The notes beneath the pieces were generated by a model, which saw only the letters and a program-made list of their open reading frames with translations, was not told where the DNA came from and ran no database searches. The translations under genes were made by a program, and so were the position numbers. From positions 410,353 through 474,352 of the forward strand of contig NZ_PUIP01000003.1 of assembly GCF_002968015.1 (NCBI RefSeq): DNA of 64,000 nucleotides, written 5' to 3'. Positions 1 to 9,300 of the stretch are shown here, piece by piece. Within the stretch, counting starts at the first letter, position 1. The number at the start of each line of letters is the position of its first letter. This DNA comes from Massilia phosphatilytica. Lineage in GTDB: Bacteria > Pseudomonadota > Gammaproteobacteria > Burkholderiales > Burkholderiaceae_D.

Positions 1-285
1 CTGTTCATCGTGCAGGAAGCGCTGTCGAACATCCGCAAGCACGCGCATGCCGACAAGGTGCTGGTACAAGTCCGTGACGGCCAAGACTTTTCGCTATCGA
101 TCAGCGATAATGGCGTCGGGTTCGATTCCGCCGCCGTCCCCGCATCCGGCGACAGCCACGTGGGATTGCACATCATGCGCGAACGGGCCCGGCATATCAA
201 CGCCGACCTGGCCATCGAGTCCCGGACCGGCGCCGGCACCACCGTCCGCCTGCACGTCGCGAGCATGCACCGGCGGGCCGCCTGA
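1..285 (+). CDS. narX: NarX-type nitrate/nitrite sensor histidine kinase, C-terminal fragment
   Basis: Only the last 94 codons are in the window; the gene begins upstream. The fragment is a HATPase_c domain of the HisKA_3 (NarX/DegS) class: an N-box reading QEALSNIRKHA followed by the G1 box DNGVGFD and a short G2 region, HVGLHIMRERA. It ends 17 bases before the narL start, the usual narXL arrangement. By family knowledge it would autophosphorylate in response to nitrate and pass the phosphate to the adjacent response regulator. The sensor part is not visible, so the nitrate specificity comes from the gene context (narL, narK, narGHJI downstream). Confidence 0.85.
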   Translation: MFIVQEALSNIRKHAHADKVLVQVRDGQDFSLSISDNGVGFDSAAVPASGDSHVGLHIMRERARHINADLAIESRTGAGTTVRLHVASMHRRAA

Positions 286-302
286 ATCGAATGGAGTTGA
301 GT

Positions 303-989
303 ATGGAAGATCCCCGCGAGCCGATCAGCGTGCTGCTGGTCGACGATCACACGTTGTTCCGCAGCGGCGTACGGTCGCTGTTGCAGCGCAATCCGCGCTT
401 CACCGTCGTCGGCGAGGCATCGGACGGCATCGACGGCGTGAAGCGGGCGATGCAGCTGAAACCCGACGTGATCCTGCTCGACCTGCACATGCCCGGCATG
501 ACCGGCGTGGAGACCCTCGAACTGATCCTGCAGGGCTGGCCCGAGGCGGCCGTCATCATGCTGACCGTGTCCGAGGAAGGCGAAGACCTGGCCACTGCCC
601 TGCAGGCGGGCGCGCGGGGTTACCTGATCAAGAACATCGACGCCGACTACCTCCAGCGCGCCATCGAACGGGCGGCCGCCGGCGAATCGGTGCTGGCCGA
701 ATCGATGGCCGCCAAGCTCGTGGCCCAGCTGCAGAAACAGCGCGAACCCAAGCCCGCCGCGCCGCCGTCGGAACTGGACAAGCTGACGCCGCGCGAACGC
801 GAGATCCTCGCCTGCCTCGCGCGCGGGGAAAGCAACAAGCTCATCGCGCGCGTGCTGGACCTGGCCGAGAGCACGGTCAAGATCCACGTGCAGAACATCC
901 TCAAGAAGCTCGGGCTGTCGAGCCGTGTGCAGGCGGCGGTGTTCGCCGTCGAGCAGGGGATCGGCAGCGGGCCGGATCGGCAGTCTTGA
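303..989 (+). CDS. narL: Nitrate/nitrite response regulator NarL
   Basis: A 228-residue response regulator. The N-terminal receiver domain (about residues 8-125) has the acidic pair in LLVDDH, the phosphorylation Asp near residue 60 in LLDLHMPG, the Thr in MLTVSE and the Lys in YLIKNI. The C-terminal LuxR/FixJ helix-turn-helix (about 165-225) contains LTPREREIL and ESTVKIHVQNILKKL. I chose the ATG at 303 rather than the in-frame ATG at 291 because GGAG lies six bases before it. It is in an operon with narX and is expected to control the nar genes downstream. It converges with the hybrid kinase gene across a hairpin repeat. Confidence 0.9.
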   Translation: MEDPREPISVLLVDDHTLFRSGVRSLLQRNPRFTVVGEASDGIDGVKRAMQLKPDVILLDLHMPGMTGVETLELILQGWPEAAVIMLTVSEEGEDLATALQAGARGYLIKNIDADYLQRAIERAAAGESVLAESMAAKLVAQLQKQREPKPAAPPSELDKLTPREREILACLARGESNKLIARVLDLAESTVKIHVQNILKKLGLSSRVQAAVFAVEQGIGSGPDRQS

Positions 990-995
990 TCAATC

Positions 996-1073
996 GTAGG
1001 GTGGGCACCCCGTGCCCACGCGCGACGCGTGCGGTCCGCGGACGTCCGCGTGGGCTCAGGGAGCCCACCCTAC
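996..1073. repeat. GTAGGGTGGGC palindromic intergenic element (REP/BIME-like)
   Basis: The spacer between the convergent narL and hybrid kinase genes starts with GTAGGGTGGGC (996-1006) and ends with its exact inverse GCCCACCCTAC (1063-1073). Each end also forms its own short hairpin with internal GTGCCCACGCG and CGCGTGGGCTC segments. Repeats of this kind are common between genes in related bacteria. A related half copy is at 13867-13894. Its position after two convergent stops suggests it may also act as a bidirectional terminator; that is inference. Confidence 0.75.
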
Positions 1074-1077
1074 AGCA

Positions 1078-3393
1078 TCACCGTAATGCCAGCAGCGCTT
1101 CCTTTGCTTCCTCGTACGTGGTCGTAAGGGCAGCTAACTGCTCCTCCGCATCCTCGAAATTCTCCGCCTTCCCCATCAGCTCGAGGTTCGTGCACGGCAC
1201 CCGCATCCGGTTGGCGCCGACGAAATCGATGCTCGACAACAGGTAATGCGCCGTCGCCGCCAGCAACTGCCCGTCGTGCTCGCGCACGGCGTGGTCCAGT
1301 TTGTGCAGCAGCTGCGGCACCTCGCCCACGAACGCATTCACCACGTCTTCCAGCAGTGACGCATCGTCGTCGATCGTGCGCAACTGCGCGATGCGGGCCG
1401 CGTCCAGTACGGCGTCGCCCGCGCGGCGCGCCGCTACATGGTCGCGCGCCGCGGCCAGCGCCTTGTCCAGCACGTCCATCTCGATCGGCTTCGGCACGTA
1501 GTCGTTCATGCCGGCGTCCAGGCAGCGTTCGCGGTCGCCCGGCATGGCGTTGGCCGTCATCGCGATGATGTAGGGCGCGTTGGCGCCGCGGAAGCGCTCG
1601 CGCAGGCGGCGCGTCGCTTCCAGCCCGTCCATTTCCGGCATCTGCATGTCCATCAGGATCACGGGATAGTCCTGGCGCTCCAGCGCCGCCACGGCTTCGA
1701 GTCCGTTGCCGACGACATCCGCGCGGTAGCCCAGGTGGCGCAGCAGTTGCCGGATCACCTTCTGGTTGATCGTGTTGTCCTCCGCGACGAGGATCGCGAG
1801 ATCCGTCTCCTCCCGGGCCGGCGCCGGGCGCGCGGCCCGCGTCGCGGCCTGGCGCTCGCCCAGCACCTGCTGCAGGGCTTCCAGCAGCGCCGCCGGCTTG
1901 ATCGGCTTGCTCAGCCACGCGGAGAATTCGCGCACGGCGTCTCCTTCCGCGCCGTGGCGCTGGCCGACGGACGTCAGCAGCACGAGCGGCAGCGCGGCGC
2001 GGTCGCGGTGCTTGCGGAGCTCGGCCGCGAGGCGGGCCCCGTCCATGTCGGGCATCTGCATGTCCAGCACGGCCACGTCGAACGGGTGGCCGTGGCGCAC
2101 GAGGTCCAGCGCTTCCACGGCCGATGCCGCCGCCAGCGGTGACATGTCCCACAACAGCGCCTGCTTCATCAGGATGCGGCGGTTCGTCGCGTTGTCGTCC
2201 ACGATCAGGATGCGGCGCCCGCGTACCGTGGCCGCGCGGTCGCGCAGCACGTGTTCGGCCAGCTGGTCGTCGAACGCGTCGGCGACGATGGCCGCGCTGA
2301 ACGTCGAGCCGCGTCCCGGTTCGCTGTCCACCGTCAGCCCGCCGCCCATCATCTCCGCGAGGCGCCGGCTGATCGTCAGGCCCAGGCCCGTGCCGCCGTA
2401 CTTGCGCGTGGTCGACGCATCGACCTGGGTGAACGAGTGGAAGATGTCGTCGAGGCGGTGCGGCGGGATGCCGATGCCCGTGTCGCGCACGGCGAACACG
2501 AGACGGTAGCCGCCCTCCGCGCACGGCTCGCCCGATACCGTGACGACCACCTCGCCGTGGTGCGTGAACTTGATCGCATTGGACAGCAGGTTCACGAGGA
2601 TCTGGCGCAGGCGCGTCGCATCCGCGAGGATCGTCGCGGGCACGCCGGGCTCGATCATGTACGCGAGGTCCAGGTTCTTGTCGCTGGCGCTGGGCGCGAG
2701 CAGGTCGAGCGCTTCCTCGACACAGCGGCGCACTTCGAACGCATGGCGCTCGAGATCCAGGCGGCCCACTTCCAGCTTCGAATAATCGAGCAGGTCGTTG
2801 ATGATCGCGAGCAGCGCTTCGCTGCTGGAACGGATCGTCTCGGTGTAGTCGCGCTGCTCGTCGTCGATGTCCGTGTGCAGCAGGAGGCTCGTCATGCCGA
2901 TGACGGCGTTCAGCGGCGTGCGGATCTCATGGCTCATATTGGCCAGGAACATGCTCTTGGCCTGCATCGCCGCTTCCGCGCGGTCGCGCGCCAGTTCCAG
3001 TTCGCGCTCGTAAGCCTTGCGTTCCGAGATGTCCTGCAGGATCGCCGTGAGGATCACGCGCCCGCCCGCCGCCGACTTCGAGATCGTCGCCTCGGCCGGG
3101 AATTCGCTGCCGTCCTTGCGCACGGCGTAGATCGTGCCCCGTTCGCCCATGCGCCGCGCCGTGCGCTCCCCGTGCTGGAAGCCCGCCACCCGTTCCGCGT
3201 GGCCGGGACGGAAGCGCGGCGGCATCAGCATCGCCAGGTCCTGGCCCGTCACTTCGGCGGCCGTCCACCCGAACACCCGTTCCGCGCCCTTGTTGAACAG
3301 GATGATCTTCTGCTGCTCGTCCGTGCAGATCACGGCGTTTTCCGCGATGTCAATGATGTTGCTGAGTTGTTCCGGGCTGAGTGTGTGCGGCAT
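1078..3393 (-). CDS. PAS-containing hybrid sensor histidine kinase with two receiver domains and an HPt domain
   Basis: A 771-residue hybrid kinase with no clear signal peptide or membrane segment, so probably cytoplasmic. Order: PAS domain (about 10-125), HisKA with the phosphoacceptor His near residue 155 in [13 protein letters not shown], HATPase_c with [15 protein letters not shown] and GGTGLGL, a first receiver (Asp near 442 in [10 protein letters not shown]), a second receiver (Asp near 582 in [10 protein letters not shown]), and a C-terminal HPt with a likely His near 715 in AHYLLSS. The usual Lys after the HPt His (AHxLKG) is replaced by Leu. It lies between narL and narK1, convergent to narL and divergent from narK1. 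The signal it senses and its output are not visible; no partner regulator is adjacent other than NarL. Confidence 0.88.
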   Translation of the reverse strand: MPHTLSPEQLSNIIDIAENAVICTDEQQKIILFNKGAERVFGWTAAEVTGQDLAMLMPPRFRPGHAERVAGFQHGERTARRMGERGTIYAVRKDGSEFPAEATISKSAAGGRVILTAILQDISERKAYERELELARDRAEAAMQAKSMFLANMSHEIRTPLNAVIGMTSLLLHTDIDDEQRDYTETIRSSSEALLAIINDLLDYSKLEVGRLDLERHAFEVRRCVEEALDLLAPSASDKNLDLAYMIEPGVPATILADATRLRQILVNLLSNAIKFTHHGEVVVTVSGEPCAEGGYRLVFAVRDTGIGIPPHRLDDIFHSFTQVDASTTRKYGGTGLGLTISRRLAEMMGGGLTVDSEPGRGSTFSAAIVADAFDDQLAEHVLRDRAATVRGRRILIVDDNATNRRILMKQALLWDMSPLAAASAVEALDLVRHGHPFDVAVLDMQMPDMDGARLAAELRKHRDRAALPLVLLTSVGQRHGAEGDAVREFSAWLSKPIKPAALLEALQQVLGERQAATRAARPAPAREETDLAILVAEDNTINQKVIRQLLRHLGYRADVVGNGLEAVAALERQDYPVILMDMQMPEMDGLEATRRLRERFRGANAPYIIAMTANAMPGDRERCLDAGMNDYVPKPIEMDVLDKALAAARDHVAARRAGDAVLDAARIAQLRTIDDDASLLEDVVNAFVGEVPQLLHKLDHAVREHDGQLLAATAHYLLSSIDFVGANRMRVPCTNLELMGKAENFEDAEEQLAALTTTYEEAKEALLALR

Positions 3394-3452
3394 GGCGGTT
3401 CCGTGCGACCTGGGCGATAGCCGCCATCGTACACGGACCTACGCCTTTGTGA

Positions 3453-3465
3453 CTAGGCCGCCTAG
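3453..3465. promoter_or_regulatory. 13-bp palindrome in the spacer before narK1
   Basis: The 172-base spacer between the divergent hybrid kinase gene and narK1 contains CTAGGC-C-GCCTAG, perfect six-base arms around one base. It sits about 100 bases before the narK1 start. I do not see a convincing FNR box (TTGAT-N4-ATCAA) here; a TACGCCT at 3440-3446 weakly resembles a NarL heptamer. The palindrome is a candidate operator, of unknown regulator. Confidence 0.35.
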
Positions 3466-3565
3466 CTCTATTGCGCGCCCGCGCCCACCCCTCCGGCCAA
3501 TGGTTGGGCTGGCCCCCGCCACGTACGCTTCCATCATCAACAAGTGCTTTCATCAGGAGAAAAAA

Positions 3566-4825
3566 ATGAGCACAGACAGACGGCCCCTCGCGGTCCTGGT
3601 CAGCAGTACCTTCGCATTCACGATCTGCTTCGCGATCTGGATGATGTTCGCGGTGCTGGGCATCCCCATCAAGGCGAAGCTCGGCCTGAACGAAACGGAA
3701 TTCGGCCTGCTCGTCGCCACGCCCGTGCTGAGCGGCGCCCTCGTGCGCGTCCCGCTCGGCATCTGGACCGACCGTTACGGCGGCCGCAGCGTGTTCTTCA
3801 CGCTGATGCTGGCGTGCGCGCTGCCGATCTGGATGATCAGTCATGCCACCGCCTACTGGCACTTCCTCGTGCTGGGCCTCTTCGTCGGCCTCGCCGGCGG
3901 CTCGTTCTCGGTCGGCACGCCGTACGTGGCGCGCTGGTTCGGCAAGGAGCGCCGCGGCCTCGCGATGGGCGTGTTCGGCGCGGGCAACTCCGGCTCCGCG
4001 CTGACCAAGTTCGTGGCCCCCGCCATCATCGCCGCCCTCGGCTGGCAGGCGCTGCCCAAGGTGTATGCCGCCGTGATGGTCGCCACCGCGCTGCTGTTCT
4101 GGTTCGGCACGTATTCCGACCCGTCGCACAAATCCGCCTCCGGCGAAAGCTTCGCGGCGCAGATGCGCGTGCTGAAGGATCCGCGCGTGTGGCGCTACTG
4201 CCAGTACTACTCCGTCGTGTTCGGCGGCTACGTGGCGCTGGCGCTGTGGATGACGAAATACTACGTGGGCGAATACGGCTTCGGCCTGAAGGAAGCCGCG
4301 CTGCTGGCCGCCTGCTTCTCGCTGCCGGGCGGCGTGCTGCGCGCGCTGGGCGGCTGGATCTCCGACAAATTCGGCGCCTACAAGGTCACCTGGTACGTGA
4401 TGTGGGTGTGCTGGGTGTGCTTCTTCATCCTGTCGTATCCGCAGACGACCATGAGCGTCAAGACGGTCTCCAGCACCATGGACCTGCACATCGGCCTCGG
4501 CCCCGTGACCTTCACCCTGCTGCTGTTCGTCGTCGGCGTCGCGATGGCCGTCGGCAAAGCGTCCGTATTCCGCTTCATCGCCGACGATTTCAGCGACAAC
4601 ATCGGCGCCGTCTCGGGCGTCGTTGGCCTGGCCGGCGGCCTCGGTGGCTTCATCCTGCCGATCATGTTCGGCGCCATCGTCGACCTCACGGGCATCCGTT
4701 CCAGCTCCTTCATGCTGCTGTACGGGACCGTGTGCGTCTCCCTCGTCTGGATGCATTTCTCGTTCAAGCCGCAAACCAAAGCGCCTGTCGCCACGCCGGT
4801 CACGTCGTTGCGCAAGGCTGCCTGA
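3566..4825 (+). CDS. narK1: NarK1-type nitrate/nitrite transporter (MFS)
   Basis: A 419-residue major facilitator protein with about 12 hydrophobic segments. The two nitrate-signature stretches are recognisable: GAGNSGSALTKF and GVVGLAGGLGGFILP; the MFS loop motif GIWTDRYGGR follows segment 2. NarK1-class proteins are thought to import nitrate with protons at the inner membrane, starting nitrate respiration. The ATG at 3566 has AGGAGA just upstream. It is followed after 26 bases by narK2, forming the tandem pair that in some bacteria is fused into one polypeptide. It is first in the narK1K2GHJI run, so the promoter is probably in the 3394-3565 spacer. Confidence 0.88.
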   Translation: MSTDRRPLAVLVSSTFAFTICFAIWMMFAVLGIPIKAKLGLNETEFGLLVATPVLSGALVRVPLGIWTDRYGGRSVFFTLMLACALPIWMISHATAYWHFLVLGLFVGLAGGSFSVGTPYVARWFGKERRGLAMGVFGAGNSGSALTKFVAPAIIAALGWQALPKVYAAVMVATALLFWFGTYSDPSHKSASGESFAAQMRVLKDPRVWRYCQYYSVVFGGYVALALWMTKYYVGEYGFGLKEAALLAACFSLPGGVLRALGGWISDKFGAYKVTWYVMWVCWVCFFILSYPQTTMSVKTVSSTMDLHIGLGPVTFTLLLFVVGVAMAVGKASVFRFIADDFSDNIGAVSGVVGLAGGLGGFILPIMFGAIVDLTGIRSSSFMLLYGTVCVSLVWMHFSFKPQTKAPVATPVTSLRKAA

Positions 4826-4851
4826 ATCATTAACAATCACAGGAAAACATC

Positions 4852-6228
4852 GTGAGTCGCTACCTCATCTCGACCTGGGAACCCGAGGTTCCCGCCTTCT
4901 GGCACAGCCGCGGCAAGCCCACGGCGAACCGCAACCTCTGGATCTCGATCCCCGCGCTGATGCTGGCGTTCGCGATCTGGATGGTGTGGAGCGTCGTCGT
5001 CGTCAACCTGCCTGCCATCGGCTTCAAGTACAGCACCAACCAGCTGTTCTGGCTTGCCGCCGTGCCGGGCCTGTCGGGCGCCACCTTGCGCATCTTCTAC
5101 TCGTTCATGGTGCCGATCTTCGGCGGCCGCAAATGGACGGCCATCTCCACCGCATCGCTGCTGATCCCCGCGCTGGGCATCGGCTTCGCCGTGCAGGATC
5201 CGAATACCAGCTACCCGACCATGCTCGTGCTGTCGCTGCTGTGCGGTTTCGGCGGCGGCAACTTCGCCTCGTCGATGGCCAACATCAGCTTCTTCTACCC
5301 GAAGGCGCAGAAGGGTTACGCCCTTGGCATGAACGCGGGCCTCGGCAACCTGGGCGTCTCCGCCGTGCAGTTCGTCGTGCCGCTCGTGATCACGTTCGCG
5401 CTGTTCGGCGGCGAGCCGCAGGCGTGGGCCAGGGCCGGCCACACCAAGCAGATGTGGCTGCAGAACGCGGGCTTCGTCTGGGTCCCGTTCATCGTCGTCA
5501 GCACGCTGGCTGCCTGGTTCGGCATGAACGACCTCGCGTCCGCCAAGGCCTCGTTCGCCGAACAGGCCGTGATCTTCAAGCGCAAGCACAACTGGCTGAT
5601 GTGCTGGCTGTACGTGGGCACGTTCGGTTCCTTCATCGGCTACTCGGCCGCCTTCCCGCTGCTGACCAGCACCCTGTTCCCGCAAGTGAACCCGCTGCAG
5701 TACGCGTTCGTCGGCCCCCTCGTCAGCGCCCTCGCCCGCGTGGCCGGCGGTTATGTCGCCGACAAGCTGGGCGGCGCCCGCGTCACCGTGTGGACCTTCG
5801 TCGCCATGATCCTGGCAGTGCTGGGCGTGCTGCACTTCCTGCCGCATGGATCCAACCTTGGCAGTTTCGGCGGCTTCTTCGGCATGTTCCTCGTGCTGTT
5901 CGCCTGCACCGGCGTCGGTAACGCATCGACCTTCCGCATGATTCCCGTGATCTTCCTGACGCTGCACCAGCGCGCAGCGAAAGGCCAGTCGGAAGGGGCA
6001 CAGGCGCAGGCCATCGCCAGCGCCAACAAGGAAGCGGCCGCCGTCCTGGGCTTCACGTCGGCCATCGCCGCCTATGGTGCTTTCTTCATTCCGAAGAGCT
6101 ACGGCACCTCGATCGCCCTGACAGGCAGCGCCGACGCCGCGCTGTGGTGCTTCATCGGGTTCTACGTCACCTGCATCGCCGTCACCTGGTGGTTCTACGC
6201 CCGCAAGGGTGCCGAGATCACCTGCTAG
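4852..6228 (+). CDS. narK2: NarK2-type nitrate/nitrite antiporter (MFS)
   Basis: A 458-residue MFS transporter close in size to E. coli NarK. It starts with GTG, preceded by AGGA. Nitrate signature 1 (AGLGNLGVSAVQF) and signature 2 (ANKEAAAVLGFTSAIAAYG) are well preserved, and Arg residues expected for anion binding are present in ATLRIFYSF and STFRMIPV. Family knowledge: NarK2/NarK proteins exchange nitrate for nitrite, exporting the toxic product of NarGHI. It lies between narK1 and narG on the same strand. Confidence 0.88.
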   Translation: MSRYLISTWEPEVPAFWHSRGKPTANRNLWISIPALMLAFAIWMVWSVVVVNLPAIGFKYSTNQLFWLAAVPGLSGATLRIFYSFMVPIFGGRKWTAISTASLLIPALGIGFAVQDPNTSYPTMLVLSLLCGFGGGNFASSMANISFFYPKAQKGYALGMNAGLGNLGVSAVQFVVPLVITFALFGGEPQAWARAGHTKQMWLQNAGFVWVPFIVVSTLAAWFGMNDLASAKASFAEQAVIFKRKHNWLMCWLYVGTFGSFIGYSAAFPLLTSTLFPQVNPLQYAFVGPLVSALARVAGGYVADKLGGARVTVWTFVAMILAVLGVLHFLPHGSNLGSFGGFFGMFLVLFACTGVGNASTFRMIPVIFLTLHQRAAKGQSEGAQAQAIASANKEAAAVLGFTSAIAAYGAFFIPKSYGTSIALTGSADAALWCFIGFYVTCIAVTWWFYARKGAEITC

Positions 6229-6235
6229 TCATAAA

Positions 6236-6254
6236 GGAGTAGATCGACTACTCC
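6236..6254. promoter_or_regulatory. Hairpin just after narK2
   Basis: Eight bases after the narK2 stop there is GGAGTAG-ATCGA-CTACTCC, perfect seven-base arms. It has no T-run, so it is not a standard intrinsic terminator. It could stabilise the 3' end of a narK mRNA or be part of a regulatory site for narG. Confidence 0.4.
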
Positions 6255-6345
6255 CTAATCCACGGCCGGACCGACTTCTTGCGAATACCGCCCAGCCGGT
6301 CCGCTCCGTAGACTGAACACAGCTTCACAACACCGAATATCGAGA

Positions 6346-6361
6346 GCGCACCACGGTGCGC
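6346..6361. promoter_or_regulatory. GC-rich hairpin directly before the narG ribosome binding site
   Basis: GCGCACC-AC-GGTGCGC, perfect seven-base arms with a two-base loop, ends four bases before GGAGA (6365-6370 region) and 13 bases before the narG ATG. As RNA it would sit immediately upstream of the Shine-Dalgarno sequence, so it could protect the processed narGHJI mRNA or influence translation start. It could also be a protein-binding palindrome. Confidence 0.4.
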
Positions 6362-6374
6362 CGATGGAGAAACC

Positions 6375-9300
6375 ATGAGTCACTTTTTGGACCGCCTGAA
6401 ATTTTTCGGCAAAACGGGCGAGACGTTTTCGAATGGCCACGGGGCCGTCGTCAACGAAGACCGCACCTGGGAAAAGGCCTACCGCCAGCGCTGGCAGCAC
6501 GACAAGATCGTGCGCTCGACGCACGGCGTGAACTGCACGGGCTCGTGCAGCTGGAAGGTCTATGTCAAGAACGGCCTGATCACCTGGGAGACCCAGCAGA
6601 CCGACTACCCGCGCACCCGCCCGGACCTGCCGAACCATGAACCCCGCGGTTGCCCGCGCGGCGCCAGCTACTCGTGGTACGTCTACTCGGCGCAGCGCGT
6701 CAAGCACCCGATGGTGCGCGGCCGCCTGATGCAGCTGTGGCGCGAAGCGCGCGCCACCCGCGACCCCGTCGCCGCGTGGGATTACATCACGAACGATCCG
6801 CACAAGGCCGCGAGTTATAAAACCGTGCGCGGCCAGGGCGGCTTCGTGCGCGCCAAGTGGGACGAGGTCAACGAGATCATCGCCGCCGCCAACGCCTATA
6901 CCATCGGCAAATACGGCCCGGACCGCATCATCGGCTTCTCGCCGATCCCCGCCATGTCGATGGTCAGCTATGCCGCCGGCACGCGCTACCTGAGCCTCAT
7001 CGGCGGCGTCGCCATGAGCTTCTACGACTGGTATTGCGACCTGCCGCCTTCGAGCCCGCAGGTGTGGGGCGAGCAGACGGACGTGCCGGAATCGGCCGAC
7101 TGGTACAACTCCACGTACCTGATGGTGTGGGGTTCGAACGTCCCGATGACCCGCACCCCGGACGCCCACTTCTACACGGAAGTGCGCTACAAGGGCACGA
7201 AGACCGTCGCCGTGTCGTCCGACTTCGGCGAGATGGCCAAGTTCGGCGACATCTGGCTCGCGCCCAAGCAGGGCACGGACGCCGCGCTGGCGATGGCCAT
7301 GGGCCACGTGATCCTGAAGGAATTCCACGCCACCGGCAAATCGGCCTACTTCCGCGACTACGCCAAGCAGTACACCGACTTCCCGATGCTGGTCATGCTG
7401 AAGGAACGCGACGGCACGCTGGTCCCCGACTACTTCCTGCGCGCGTCGCACCTCGCGAACAACCTCGACGAGACGAACAACCCGGAGTGGAAGACGCTCG
7501 TCATCGACGAAGCGACCGGCAGGATCGTCGCGCCGAGCGGCTCGATCGGCTTCCGCTGGGGCGAATCCGGCAAGTGGAACCTGGAACAGAAGGAAGGCGC
7601 CACCCGCAATCCGATCGATCCGCAGCTGTCGCTGCTGGACGGCCACGACCGCATCGTCCCCGTGGGCTTCCCCTACTTCGGCGGCAAGGATGCAGACGAC
7701 CTCCTGCTGCGCAACGTCCCGGTGAAATCCATCACGCTGGCCGACGGCACGACTGCCCTCGTCACCACCGTGTACGACCTGTCGATGGCGAACTACGGCG
7801 TCGACCGCGGCATCTGCCCGAACGCCGCGAAGAGCTATGACGACGACGTCCCGTACACCCCCGCGTGGCAGGTGAAGCACACCGGCGTGAAGGCCGCCGA
7901 CGTGGTGACCGTGGCGCGCGAATTCGCCGACAACGCCGACCGCACCCGCGGCAAGTCGATGGTCATCGTCGGCGCGGCGCTGAACCACTGGTACCACATG
8001 GACATGACGTACCGCGGCATCATCAACATCCTCATGATGTGCGGTTGCGTGGGCCAGAGCGGCGGCGGCTGGGCGCACTACGTGGGCCAGGAAAAGCTGC
8101 GCCCGCAGACCGGCTGGACCCCGCTCGCGTTCGCGCTGGACTGGAACCGCCCGATGCGCCAGATGAACGGCACGTCGTTCTTCTATGCCCACACGAGCCA
8201 GTGGCGCCACGAAAAGCTGCACACGTCGGAGATCCTGTGCCCGACGGCGGACGGCAAGCTGGAAGAGATGGCACTGATCGACTTCAACGCCAAGGCCGAG
8301 CGCATGGGCTGGCTGCCGTCCGCGCCGCAACTTGAAACGAACCCGCTGGACGTCGTGCGTGCCGCGGAAAGCGCGGGCCAGGATCCGGCGAAGTACGCCG
8401 TCGAGCAGATCAAGGCCGGCAAGCTGAATTTCTCGTGCGACGATCCGGACAACCCCGCGAACTTCCCGCGCAATATGTTCGTGTGGCGCTCCAACATCCT
8501 GGGCAGCTCGGGCAAGGGCCACGAATACTTCCTGAAATACCTGCTGGGCACCCAGAACGCGCTGATGAGCGACGAAGACGCCTGCGTAAAGCCGCGCGAG
8601 GTCAAGGTGCGCCCCGCCGCCGAGGGCAAGCTGGACCTGCTCGTCGTGCTGGACTTCCGCATGTCCACGACGTGCCTGTACGGCGACATCGTGCTGCCGA
8701 CGGCGACCTGGTACGAGAAGGACGACTTGAACACGTCCGACATGCACCCGTTCATCCATCCGCTGTCGGAAGCCGTGCAGCCGCTGTGGGAAGCCAAGTC
8801 GGACTGGGAAATCTACAAGGGCATCGCGGCCAAGCTGTCCGAGATCGGCGGCGCCCACCTCGGCACCCGCAAGGACCTGATCCTCACGCCGCTGCTGCAC
8901 GACACCCCGGGCGAACTGGGCCAGCCGTTCGATCCGAAGGACTGGCGCCTCGGCGAATGCGAGCCGATTCCGGGCAAGACGATGCCGTCGATGACGGTCG
9001 TGGAACGCAACTACCGCGACATCCACAAGAAGTTCACGTCGATCGGCCCACTGCTGGAAAAAGTGGGCAACGGCGGCAAGGGCATCGACTGGAACACGGC
9101 GCATGAAGTGGACGTGCTGCGTGGCCTGAACCGCACCGTGCTGGAAGAAGGCGTCTCGCAGGGCCAGCCGCGCCTGGACACGGCGATCGACGCCGCCGAG
9201 ATGATCCTCACGCTGGCACCGGAGACGAACGGCCACGTGGCGGTGAAGGCCTGGGAAGCGCTGTCGAAGATCACGGGCCGCGACCACACGCACCTGGCCA

